Source of the DNA: Labyrinthula sp. Ha
Taxonomy: Eukaryota > Sar > Bigyra > Labyrinthulida > Labyrinthulaceae
Direction: 5' to 3'
Length of the DNA stretch: 64,000 nt
Assembly (NCBI GenBank): GCA_015227615.1
Contig: JAALGZ010000073.1
Location: forward strand, 48,403-112,402
The notes below the pieces were generated by a model. That model did no database searches and was not told where the DNA came from. It saw nothing but the letters and a program-made list of their open reading frames with translations. The stretch's first letter is position 1; the number at the start of each line of letters is the position of its first letter. This document shows, in pieces, positions 12,246 through 22,830 of this stretch. The position numbers were made by a program, and so were the translations under genes.

Positions 12246-14707
12246 ACAAAAATACCAATCCTTTTAAGATTTAAGCAAAAAAAACTAGTATAACGAAGTA
12301 TACGTAAAAAATTACATCATAATTCTGGGTAAGGTATTAAATGGTGTTACTAAATAAGTGAGGAGTTAATTTAACCCACTTAGAACATAAATTATCCAGT
12401 TGAAGAGCTCAGAGTGAAAAATTTAACCAATCAATGACAATATAGTAAGGTTAAACTGCTCTTAAACCTTAACTTATTACTCGAAATTAAGATACCTTGC
12501 CTAGATTCTTATTTTCCCATAGAGTTCTGCTAACAGAAGCAACGTGGTCTTCATCCGCTAGATAACAGTAAATAAACAATACAAGATTTGACAACATTTC
12601 ATTCTCTAGTAATATCCTGCTTTGTTGTCTATAGTATATTTGGCAATGATGAATATCATATGGGAGCAGAATGTTTTTCTTACTGTCAAATTTAATCTAT
12701 TACCGCAGAGGAGTTTAACTCTCATTTGCTGTCTCAACTTAATTGTGATTGCCGTAGATAGACCCATATGAGGTTCTAGTTTGCAAATATGTCTCATAAA
12801 ACATTTATGTTACTGTTTTAGAAGAGAAAAACAAAATTTAATTGCTATTGAAATATTAAGGACTCACAAAAATGATAAAATTTCAATAAAGCATTGATTC
12901 CGAACATTCACAATACTCTCTCAAATCAAGTACGGACAATTGCCAATGGTGATGTAAGAAATTAAGAACTAAGTAATGAGCATAGATAATTCCAAGTTTT
13001 AAATCTGGACTACAACAAGATTGTTAATAGGAATGTTAGATCTTATTTGAAGGATTATATGAAGTTCAAAACGATTTATTGACCTATGTCGCCAAAACAA
13101 TCTGGTATTTGGTTTTCCATTATTTAGAAAATGAACCGGAGTAACTTCAATATGCCTTTGGTTTCCTTACCAAACATACATGGCTAGCGGGAATAATGAT
13201 TAGTCTTTTTTGTATTTGGCATCTACTGTTGAATGCTTGGTATCTCTTATGCTAATGATCATGGTGCCTTGAATAGCTCTGTGGTAGTAGTACAGGGGAA
13301 CGAAATCAAAGAGAAGCGTCTTCATGTAGCGCATTATTTCTGAAAGAGAGGTATCTAAAACCGTAGTAATCAAATTAAGAGCACAATAACACGTGCCCAT
13401 GTAAGAGTCATTGTTAGCATAGAGCTCATTGCGTCGCAACGGAAGACCTCTATTTATTACACAGGATAGAGGAGTCAGAAAAACTTTCAAAGCCACAAGT
13501 AGCAATGAAGAATTTTGTATTGTGCCCAAATTTCAATGGAATTATGAGTTATTCATTTACCTTATTCTGAAAAAGGAATCCTAAACTGACCCTCACGGGG
13601 AGAGAATGATTTCAATACAGAAAGCTTTCATGTTCTTATTCACCCTTTGTACTATGAGCGATTTCAAGGGTCCCTATTTAAGGTTGAAAGCGTTGGCCTA
13701 AATTTTTGCATTAACAGTGATAAATCTGGAAGAAGTATTTACCATCTAAATTCTTGCATGAGTGTTTCAGTTTAAATTTTATAGGAACATCTTGTAAGTG
13801 AATTTCTTGTCATACTAATGGTTAGAGATGAAGAAAGCGAGCAAGATCCATTTCGAATTATACATATCAAACTCAATGGACTCTATTTGCAATGATATCT
13901 TGTGTATTGTGCTATGGCCAATACAGTTATGGTGAATTTTATAGCCAGACAATAGAGACGTAAAATATACTAGCCGCAATTAATTATATTCAGACTTTGC
14001 AGCAATCCCGGGCAATTATGAGATGAATGAGAAATATAAGACTTCCAACCTAATGAAAACCTAATTTATGGATGCTTCTTGTTCCATATCTGTTACCAAT
14101 TATCTGTTGATGCATAACAACATAATCCTTTCCATGTCACCTGAAGTTAATACCAAATATTTATTCTCTACAACACTTGTACAGATCTATTCACACAAAG
14201 TCAGTTAGAGACTCATAAACCTGTGTGTAGAGAATCTGAGATAAAGCTTATGCGAAGATCTAAAATAAATGCCTTAACGTTGTATAAAATAGTATATTGC
14301 CAATATTATTTAATTTTATTTTGGGTTTATCGGTCATCTCAGATGAATTTATGGTTTGAAAGGAATAATCCATATGCATTGTATCAGTACCTATATTTTA
14401 CTTCCATTTTTAGCTATATTGCAGGTTTGTACGCTTCATGGACGCGCAGTCGCAGCCCATTCTCCGCCTTAGCTTCAATATGTACAATCCCTATAGGTAC
14501 ATTGTAACATGGGTGTTGGGTCTGATTAGTGTAAATCATGTTTACCCACAGCTTCCTTTTAAACTATCAGAAAACATAAAACATATTTCTACCACAACTT
14601 GGAGCCATAAAAGTAGCTTCTTACTCTTTTGTTCTTACGTATCATCGTCATATATGCAATAGGAATCTATAAGATTCAATCAAGATTCAAATGAATCTGA
14701 ATGCGGA

Positions 14708-14715
14708 TGACGTCA
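14708..14715. promoter_or_regulatory. CRE-type bZIP site upstream of UGE
   Basis: The full octamer TGACGTCA sits inside a 12-bp palindrome GATGACGTCATC, 55 bases before the UGE start codon. This is the classic target of CREB/ATF-type bZIP factors. Sequence match is exact; regulation is inferred. Confidence 0.5.
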
Positions 14716-14770
14716 TCTGCAAAATATCAACGTAATATGCGCATATCGAAACACCCCGAAAAAAAGGTAA

Positions 14771-15917
14771 ATGACAGAAAGTAAACAAACAGTCCTTGTC
14801 GCCGGAGGCGCCGGATACATCGGCACACATACCGCAGTCTGCTTAATCGTATAGAATTAACATGTTTGACATTTAGGAAGCTGGATTTAATGTAATTATC
14901 CTTGATAACCTTGACAATTCATCCTTGAAGGCAGTCGAACGCGTCCGAGAAATTACTTCCTTACCAAAATCTTCATCCTCTTTAGAATTTCATCAAATTG
15001 ACCTTACAAATTTTGAAGATCTTTCAAACTTATTTAAAACATTTCCAAAACTCTCTGCTTGCATACATTTTGCTGCTCTCAAGGCTGTTGGCGAAAGTAC
15101 AACCCTTCCGTTGCATTACTACTTCAACAACCTCACTTCCTCACTACACCTTCTTAATCTCCTCCAAGCTAACAAATGCAACAACTTCATCTTCTCCTCA
15201 TCCGCGACAGTTTATGGAAATCCTTCATCCTGTCCAATCGACGAAACGTTTCGTGTTCAGCCAACTAATCCGTACGGGCAAACCAAAGCGATGATTGAAC
15301 AGATGTGCATTGACCTTTGCAAAGCGAACCCAGATTTTAATGTTACGCTGCTGAGATATTTTAACCCAATCGGTTCACATCCAAGTGGATTAATTGGAGA
15401 AGATCCGCAGGGATGGCCAAATAATCTTCTTCCTTTTGTTGCTCAGGTAGCTGTAGGTAGACGAGAAAAGCTTTCTGTCTTTGGAAAAGATTATGATACT
15501 CCTGATGGAACAGGTGTTCGAGATTACATTCACGTCGTTGACTTGGCCGATGGGCATTTAGCTGCTTTGAAGCAAATGCTTGTAGAAGCTAAGAAAGAGG
15601 AGAATTTAAAGATTTATAATTTGGGGACAGGAAAAGGAGTGAGTGTTTTGGAAGTTGTGGATGCGTTTAGAAAAGCTAGTGGAAAAGAGATTAAAGTTGA
15701 ATTTGCTGGAAGAAGAGCTGGAGATATTGGAGAATGTTGGGCTTCTGTTGGAAAAGCCAAGAAGGAATTAGGTTGGATTGCCAAATATGGAATTGAAGAA
15801 AGTTGTAGAGATGCGTGGAACTGGCAAAGCAAGAACCCGAACGGATTCAGATCTAAAGAAGAACTTGGGTTGAAAATAGACAGAAAAGCTAGGGTTTTTA
15901 GCATGTATGGTCAATAA
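14771..15917 (+). CDS. UDP-glucose 4-epimerase
   Basis: Interconverts UDP-glucose and UDP-galactose with bound NAD in the cytosol (Leloir pathway, galactose supply for glycans and glycolipids). The CDS is join(14771..14848, 14877..15917), 372 residues. Splicing a 28-nt GT-AG intron in phase 0 restores the Rossmann start TVLVAGGAGYIGTHTAV...FNVIILDNLDNS; without it the GGAGYIG motif is cut off. The extended-SDR signatures follow: SSSATVYGNPSS, the catalytic YxxxK in NPYGQTKAMIEQ, RYFNPIGSHPSG, and the C-terminal GVRDYIHVVDLADGHLAAL and IYNLGTGKGVSVLEV. Length matches the single-domain family (about 340-370), so there is no mutarotase fusion. It ends 135 bp from the convergent gene 16053-17540. 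Confidence 0.96.
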
Positions 15918-16052
15918 GAAATAATATCTATCAATCAAAGTTTGTTTGTCTCTTAAAGACTATACTTCAGATGGATTTAACAGACAAAATTACTTTATAA
16001 TACTAGTTAAACGGACACAATTTAAGCGTATGAAATACATACTACATATTTT

Positions 16053-17540
16053 TTAAACGTCTACATCCCCATAAAACAAATTTTCCCTGATCCCATCAAA
16101 AAAAGGATTTCCTTGAAGCTTTGGATCTTCCAAATCTTCAATACGTCTTGTGAACAAAGTAATCCCTTCTGAATCACCCGCATTCACTAATAACTTCAAC
16201 ACTTCCTTGTACGCCTTTGTTACCTTTCTATCTTTTTTCGGCAATGCGACTTCTAAAATACTCGCTTTTTTTCTCAACAAACACTCCTGATGAGATTTGT
16301 TTTCCCAATGTGCTTTTCTTGTAACAGAACACAAAATCTCATCAATTATCAAAATCATACTTTTCAAACTCAACAAAAAATACTCAACCCATTTTCTGGC
16401 TTTCTGCACAGTGTCAAATGTTAACACATATTCTTCTTTTCTGAGGACGCCTTTTGGGTTCCTATCAGTTTTGTCATCTATTCCAAAAACTGATAGAATT
16501 ATTGTTTCTTGCGCTCCTTCATTATACTCAATATTATGGATCTCTGAAACGTGAAAAGATTGAATAAGCTCATAGTCCAAACTAAGTTCAACTCTTCCTT
16601 GGAACAGTTCAATCTCTACTTCCTTTTCTTTGACACTCGACAGCTTTCCTCTAGACGGTCGTGTGATCGCTCGTACTTTAGCTTTATCTTTCTTACTCTC
16701 CGATAAAATGGTGTTTGCGGCCAAGAGATTGATTAACTGAGCCTTTTGAAGAATCTTGCTGCATTTAGGACAAGGTTGGTATCCAGTAAGCTGGGCAAAA
16801 AGTAGCTTGTCTTCAAGCCTAGGCACTGATGAATTAAACCTACGGAAATTTCCTCTTAATGAATTCTTCCCTTCTTCGCCATCAACAACTTTGTTGTTCT
16901 TTTTCTTCCTTCTAAGGTTACTTGTAGTTTTTTCTGATGCTTCAAACGAGAATTCACTATAGGCGCGGGATGTGTTCAAGAAGCTGTAATCGCCAGGGGC
17001 TTCCGAGATGCGAGAAACGTTCTTTTTTCTTCCACGAAAGAAACTCAATCGCGAAATAGATAGTTTTTTCCATACTGATTCCTTTTCTGGCACCCAAGAA
17101 GAAAAGGTTTGTTGACTGTCCTTCCTATGAAATTCTAACTGTGCTCCCTGACCAACACCAGGATCCAAATCTTCAAACAGAGAGCTTCTTTCTATTGACA
17201 TTCTACTCGTGCGTGAGGTGGTTGTAGACTTGTGCTTTGGTAACAACTCAAATCTCGATGTCTTCCTTTCATAAGATAAGCGGCTTGAGTTGGGTTTAGA
17301 AAGCCCTTCAGCAGCAGGTAAATCTGTCAGGGACATTTTTCTTCGACGCATCGTCGACCCAGCTTTTCCAGCAAATCGTTTCAGTGTTTTCTGCTTGGGT
17401 GGTCGGGGAGATGAGGACCTCATTTGACTTTTAACAGATCGCCTGCTCTTGTTTTTTCTGTGCCGTGGGTTTTCGGCAGACACAAAATCTTGATACGCAC
17501 CTGCTGGAGGTCCTCCACGTGAAACCGACGACCTGTTCAT
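16053..17540 (-). CDS. protein of unknown family, paralogue of 9066-10649
   Basis: Single-exon, 495 residues from the first in-frame ATG (17540). Residues 1-130 are Arg/Ser/Lys-rich (RKNKSRRSVKSQMRSSSPRPP), likely disordered, with further basic Ser-rich patches to about 240. Then DKLLFAQLTGYQPCPKCSKIL with a CxxC pair (C257, C260), VELSLDYELIQSFHVSEIHNIE, and the helical end QECLLRKKASILEV ... AYKEVLKLLVNAGDSEGITLF. These blocks line up in order with those of the 9066 gene, but identity is low outside them, so the duplication is old. The N-terminal basic-Ser composition suggests phosphorylation-controlled binding to nucleic acid, membrane or cytoskeleton; I cannot choose. It converges on UGE. 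Confidence 0.8.
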   Translation of the reverse strand: MNRSSVSRGGPPAGAYQDFVSAENPRHRKNKSRRSVKSQMRSSSPRPPKQKTLKRFAGKAGSTMRRRKMSLTDLPAAEGLSKPNSSRLSYERKTSRFELLPKHKSTTTSRTSRMSIERSSLFEDLDPGVGQGAQLEFHRKDSQQTFSSWVPEKESVWKKLSISRLSFFRGRKKNVSRISEAPGDYSFLNTSRAYSEFSFEASEKTTSNLRRKKKNNKVVDGEEGKNSLRGNFRRFNSSVPRLEDKLLFAQLTGYQPCPKCSKILQKAQLINLLAANTILSESKKDKAKVRAITRPSRGKLSSVKEKEVEIELFQGRVELSLDYELIQSFHVSEIHNIEYNEGAQETIILSVFGIDDKTDRNPKGVLRKEEYVLTFDTVQKARKWVEYFLLSLKSMILIIDEILCSVTRKAHWENKSHQECLLRKKASILEVALPKKDRKVTKAYKEVLKLLVNAGDSEGITLFTRRIEDLEDPKLQGNPFFDGIRENLFYGDVDV

Positions 17541-18857
17541 TTCTAGCACCTAACCTTTATTCACTTTCACTTCAACTTCAAGAGTAGCACAAACAACAAA
17601 CTAGCTCTTTTTTTCACACTTTTTCTTTTTTATTAATTTATATTAAATGGATAGCTACTATTTCACAGGATGGGACTCGAACTTAGACTTCACGTGGAAT
17701 AATACAGTTATATCTTGTTTGTGATATTTTGAGATTACTGGATATTTCTTGATATCGTTCAATAATCCCGGATCTCGCTCTGTATTGGTCTGAATTATAT
17801 AGGAACAAAAAAAAATAAACAAGAATATATATAAACGAATAACATTTCGCGCTTACTTCTGGTAGCAACTAAGTAAATATATTTCAATTTTCACCGTTTA
17901 ATCGGTCGTTTCAGTCGAGAGAAAATATTCCTGGGTATTCGAGTATTTAAGAGTTATGCCGGGAACTTAATAACCGATATGGTTAGTTTTTATTAAGAAA
18001 AATTTTTGAAATAATCTTCTTTGAATACATATATATGTATATGGTTCTAACTTTTAAAAGGAGTTTGATTATCATAGGTATTATTCAAGTTCTTTTTCTG
18101 AGTTTGTTTTAAGATTGAGCTTTCCCAAAATCTCTGGTTTAGTAAGCACATGTGTCTTCGAGGGAATTTTTTAATACTTTGGTTTGTAGTCGCTCTGGCA
18201 ACTTATTTCCAAGCATTATATAATGGTAGTTTTGAGATTACATATTTTTCCAATTTAGAGTACTTGGAATAATCAAGGGAAATAATCACTAACTATTTTT
18301 ATTTTTATTGTCTTGCACCAAGGTAGTTGCCAAGACCTTCTTCTTGTTCTAGTATATTCTATATTTTCTGGAGATTCACAAGACAGTGTGGTGAAACTTA
18401 CTGTGTCATTAACCATCTGCTCTTAATAACTTTCAATACTGCATCTTTTCTCTCTAACTTGCATATACCATGGCTTGTACTATTTGTTGGCAACAGAGCC
18501 CTTAAGAAGGACCTAGACAATTGTTAACCAAATGATTTAAAATCCAGATAATAAACCCAAATGAGAACTTTTCTCTGACTCTACCTAGATGCAAAACTTA
18601 TTTTACTGTACATTTCCATATATGTCACATGCAGATACCAGGAAGACTCTTATTAACATGTGTTTCGTTCTGTACTGTGTGTGACCGGGTAATACCAGTT
18701 ATTGCATTTCTTTACAGAAAAATCAAAGTTTTCCCGACCCGGGAAATAATCCCTATCTTTAAATTCCTCTAGGTAAGAAACCAGGAGAAAAAAGCCGTTT
18801 GTAGCTAGACAAAGCTTAGGGCAGCAGATTTTGGGTAGGATTTATGTATTCCCATTA
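17541..18857. other. gene-free stretch upstream of the 16053-17540 gene
   Basis: No supported frame. Near 17670-17690 the minus strand has a tRNA B-box-like string (GTTCGAGTCCC) but no paired T stem and no A-box at the right distance. An inverted pair TTTCCCG/CGGGAAA lies near 18733-18749. Confidence 0.5.
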
Positions 18858-18988
18858 AACATGTTTATCGAGATAATAAGAGATAGTTGAGATAACAAAA
18901 GCATCTCGAGAATTGTTTTACTGAAATATATGTACTGGAAGATAACGAGAGATCTTGTTGAGAAATTCTCGTTAAGATTCTCTCGTTA
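18858..18988. repeat. foldback (MITE-like) repeat, about 130 bp
   Basis: The stretch from GTTTATCGAGATAATAAGAG to CGAGAAT... on the left pairs imperfectly (about two thirds of positions by eye) with the segment ending TTCTCTCGTTAAAC on the right. The motif CGAGA/TCTCG recurs through both arms. It lies just outside hAT copy A. No target duplication identified. Confidence 0.4.
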
Positions 18989-19123
18989 AACACCCTTAAT
19001 TGAGATAATGAAAACTAGTTAAGAAGGAATTTATTCGAGTATTTCTCTTCGTTTAAAATACCTTCTAGACCATGGTCAACTCTCAGTGATCAACGCCCAA
19101 TGTTGGCACCGTAGGGTAATAAC

Positions 19124-19290
19124 TAGGGTTTCTTATCGGAATGGAACACACGATAGTTAACGGAAATTTTCCGATAATTTTGCATACCGTTATTAACAAT
19201 AAGGAAAATTGGAGTCTTATCGTTTAACGGAAGAAAGTTGAAGTTAACGGAAAACACGATAACCACGATAAGTAACGGTATGTACTGGTA
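19124..19290 (+). repeat. left terminal region of hAT copy A
   Basis: Contains several direct and inverted TAACGG hexamers and ACGATAA(C/G) strings. Similar to 30216-30360 and, in inverted orientation, to 24259-24390 and 34339-34465. The string CCACGATAAG shared in inverted form with the right end of copy B supports terminal inverted repeats. Confidence 0.65.
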
Positions 19291-19720
19291 TATTTTGGGA
19301 AATTTTACAAACTCAAAATTTTGTCTTCCTGGTCAAAGTCAAAACCAAACAAGTACAGAAAAACTCGTGTGAACAAAAAAGATGGTGCAAAGAGAAGTAA
19401 AAATAGATTTTGAACATTAAAAAAGAACAATGTGCTCGTCGAAGCTTCAAAGTTAGATGTCTTCTACTTGTTAGAGATTTTGCTTAGGTGAACTGTCTGG
19501 GAGACGTGTTTGATTGAGAAGAGAAAAGCTAAACTTAAGTCAAAGTAGAAGAAATAGGCCAAATGAGCTAAAATGAGGCTACAGTACATTTTTTTTAAGC
19601 ATAGTTTTAGCTTTTTCTGTGTTAAATTTTCAAAAAGAGGTCAAATTATTATTAGTTTTGAATAGAAAACAAGTAAAAACTATGAAAAAATATTTTTCAA
19701 TAGTTAAAAGTGGGAGAAAA

Positions 19721-19764
19721 CCTACGCTAACAGGTTAAAAAACCTACGCTAACAGGTTAAAAAA
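19721..19764. repeat. 22-bp tandem duplication
   Basis: Two identical copies of a 22-base unit beginning CCTACGCTAACAGG, just 3' of the hAT transposase relic. Copy B has only one diverged unit at the matching place (near 30775), so the duplication is specific to copy A. Confidence 0.85.
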
Positions 19765-19794
19765 CCCAAAAAAAAACTGAATTGTAAACTTTTG

Positions 19795-20394
19795 CTATAT
19801 TCTCATCCACTCTCTTGCGTTCATTCTCATCATGAATGTTTGATCAGACATGTTTTCTTTACCTCTATGCTCAAATCGACCATGAGAAAAGGCTCTTTCA
19901 GAGCTAACACTGCTTGTTTGAATAGCTAAAAACTTTCTAGCGACCTTTGCAAGCGTTGGAAACCTCGGTTCAGCATTTTTTCACCATGCCAAAATGTCAA
20001 CACTTCCCGCAACGCCGTCAACATCCAAGTAGCGCAACAACTCTCCACGGCTTGGCTCAATATTCCTAGCTAGTCTTGAACTATCTCCATCTTCAAACAG
20101 CAAGCTAAAATCCAACTTGCTTTTCTTCAAAACTTGAGTCACCGGAGAGCCACCGCCTAAACTCTTGACCTTATTAATCTCTAGCACCACTTCTTCAACA
20201 ATATCCTTAAATTTATCACTTTCTCGAGGAGCGAAAAACTTACACCTCTTGTCTAGAAATGATGCTATTTTGAAAATTTGTGCCCGTTCCACTACTGCTG
20301 TGTACTTGGGAAGGTAAAAAGTGAAGACCGTAGAGCTAGTGCGAAGAAGAATTTTAGAAAAGTAGACACTATTAAAGAGGTCGTAGCTTCCCAC
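19795..20394 (-). pseudogene. hAT transposase, C-terminal dimerisation region
   Basis: About 200 codons in one frame, from SYDLFNSVYFSKILL to a TAG at 19795. Motifs of the hAT C-terminal half are present: FKIASFLDKRCKFF (the family's ...LDPR.K), SRGELLRYLDVDG, DILAW, then after a stop NAEPRFPTLAKVARKFLAI and QTSSVSSERAFSHG, which is the family's hATC signature. The stop is a TGA (19981-19983) exactly where the family has the second Trp of a WW pair, a one-base TGG to TGA change. The frame is also closed upstream, so the BED finger and most of the catalytic core are missing. Dead relic that identifies the element's superfamily. Confidence 0.88.
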
Positions 20395-21186
20395 ATTCGA
20401 TTAATGGTATGGCGAAATCAATTATTTTGGTAGATCATTTCTTAGCTTCTTGTTTGCTTGTCTTGAGGGTAATGTAATATCGAGTTTATTGGTGTATAAG
20501 AGAAGTATCAACATCTCAAAAAGTACGGGACTTCTTAAATAAGTTAATCCCAGAGTGTTAATATATAAACACCACCGTTGATAATTAAATTTTCTTTCCT
20601 TTAAAATTATTCTAGTTAACTTTACTCTATCAAGGTTTAACCTGTTATGTCTTAGAAAAAAACATCACTTTTTTTCCATAAATACGTCAGAAAACCGACC
20701 ACAAAACGACTTTTTTCAAAAAATAAAAATGTACATCTTCCTTAACTTCCATTAGTCTTTTTCACGTCAATTTACATTTGCTCTTAAGCATTTTATCATA
20801 TGTAAAAGTCAAAAGAACATGTATTTTTTTAAGGGAATTTGTATTAAAATGACAGAGATTTGTATAATTAAAACTAATTAAAACTTCACAGCTCATTTTT
20901 TTTCTTTTCTAAGTTACTGGAAATTGAACCTAGATAAAGGTAGAGTAAAAATTCTTGATATTTGACTTATTAGAAGTTCAGTTTTGGCTCTTTTAAAGTT
21001 GAGTTTGGAGTAAAGTTAAATTAAGCGAAATAACTATTGCTAAGATTAATAGGGAAGTTTTTGGAGTTTTCTGGAACAAAACTCAGAGGAACCCTAAATC
21101 ATCAATACCTACGGGTGACTGCCATTTCTAAGGACTTTTATTACTTGATATCCCCAATTCAGGAATATTTTGCATTTAAGAGTATT

Positions 21187-22062
21187 ATTATTCATAGTTT
21201 CTCAAATCTTGGAAATAAGATTCATTTCTAGGAAAGCTATACAGAATATTCCAATTCTCAAAAAAGTTGTATCTAGACCTAAATTATCCACTTCTTTCAA
21301 ATACTGAGGTCTGTTTGGGCTCTAAACGAGTATTTCTTGAGGTATTACACGGATTGAAGTTTATAAGAACAGCATTTTACCCCAATATCGACTTTTCTTT
21401 AAAGAAACATTAAAAATATTCTAAAACCAGAATTAAAGATTAGAAGTCATATTTTTGATTGCTTGGAGCTACCAAGTATAAAAGTTTAGGGAATTATAGG
21501 AAAAATGAGTGATTTCATATTTTCAGATGTGCAAATTTTCAACATTTGACTCTTCTGAGTGAAGTTTAGCTCAGTTACAAGTAATTAGAAAAGAAAAATC
21601 CTGAGAAATGATTTCAGAAGTCAGGTATGGTGAATACTTAGGGTCTGTGGAGAATCAGATCATCTATAGAGTTGCTCTTCGTGATGTTACGTTTTAGTGT
21701 ATGTTTTTTAGAGTTCTACAAAACTTAAACACACAGCAAACTTAATCTAACACTTACTAACATAAAAATATGGAAAATTAAGAAATATAAAGTATAAAAA
21801 CACCATGATTACTAAAAATAGCGCATATAGTATTTGTTAGTTTTTGTCACGAAACCTGCCTCAAATATAATATTATCATCCACAATGTCTTTCACATAAG
21901 GAAAACCTTCCCAACCATATGTTTTGTCAAGAAATTTGAAAATGATTAGTACTTTGAACCCTAATAAATGTTTTTTTTCATTAAGTTTACAGAAGAGCTG
22001 AAATGGTATTGTAGATTTCATGGCCATTATACTGCATTTAAAAAAATCGTTGGTAAAGTTTT
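21187..22062. repeat. interior tracts shared almost identically with copy B
   Basis: Pairs with 32286-33163. The first 217 bases (to 21403) show no difference that I can see. Then about 190 bases differ at many positions. Then roughly 470 bases match with about ten differences. Arms on both sides are much more diverged. A 71-codon frame at 21812-22027 (minus) is interrupted in copy B by a T-run length change, so I do not call it a gene. Confidence 0.85.
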
Positions 22063-22655
22063 GTACACCCCGTAATAATAAAACGATAAAGCACTATTGC
22101 TTACTAATAGGCTTAAATTGAATATAAGAGCTAGCTTTGACAGTCTACAGAGGTAGTGCAACCTTTTTTCATTGTTTTTTGGTTGATATAAGATGAATGA
22201 ACAATATTTTTGGTAGTATTTGGTGCTGTATCTGAAATAAACTATTTCAAATCCTATCCCTTTTTATGCAGATAGGGAGGTATTTGAAAAGGTTCTGCAA
22301 TTATGTATCTAACTTTCAACGAAACATATTTGAAGTCAAGCTAGAGGGATTACATTCTCCGTGGTCATCATCCGTATTGTTGTTGTTAAAGCACCAGTGT
22401 TTCTTGTTCCTAACATTTTCAAATTCAATTAAATGATAAAGAAGTATAGTGTGCAAATAGAGAGCTTTTAAATGATGTAAAATAAGTCTCTTAACTTCTA
22501 GTCCTTGTTTAGGTGTGTTTAATATCTTGCCTGTCTTTCTAGGAGGGTTTTCCGAATTTAACGGAATTAATATGGAATTTCATTAAGAAGTGACGGAATG
22601 ACTAAGTATCAAAACCTATCAATACTCAAATGTATCAATAAATTATTTGATTTTC

Positions 22656-22792
22656 GCCATGTGGCCCAATTTATTATTGATTATCAATGGTAATCAATAA
22701 TCAATCAAAATAGTTTGGGAATTATCAGAATCAATCACTAAGAAAAATGTTTGGAAATCTTTTATTGATAAATTATCAATAAATCAAATCCG
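22656..22792 (+). repeat. partial copy of the CGGATTT foldback repeat
   Basis: About 137 bases resemble 60564-60713, including GGCCCAA, AATTATCAGAATCAATCA and a shared end ATTGATAAATTATCAA...AAATCCG. Only the right part is clear here; the left half cannot be aligned by eye. Absent from the matching place in hAT copy B. Confidence 0.7.
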
Positions 22793-22830
22793 AGGCCTAT
22801 TTGGGACAGAACAATAAATTGTTAAAAGAT

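Larger units (their letters stand above)
10650..14770. other. 4.1-kb gap without recognised genes
   Basis: A+T-rich, with only short frames lacking motifs (11820-12014, 13200-13529, 14223-14662). It holds a perfect 11-bp hairpin at 12217-12245 and a CRE palindrome next to the following gene. I see no transposon ends. Confidence 0.55.

Noticed and set aside
17670-17690. tRNA B-box-like GTTCGAGTCCC on the minus strand
   Set aside because: The flanking bases do not pair as a T stem and no A-box or acceptor stem lies at the right distance. At most a tRNA-derived remnant.
21812-22027. 71-codon frame in the conserved tract of hAT copy A
   Set aside because: The homologous tract in copy B has an extra T in a T run, which breaks the frame although the DNA is nearly identical, so coding constraint is not supported.
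22560-22600. Left end of the CGGATTT repeat in hAT copy A
   Set aside because: CCGAATTTAACGG looks similar to the expected end but also matches the hAT hexamer, so the boundary cannot be set.
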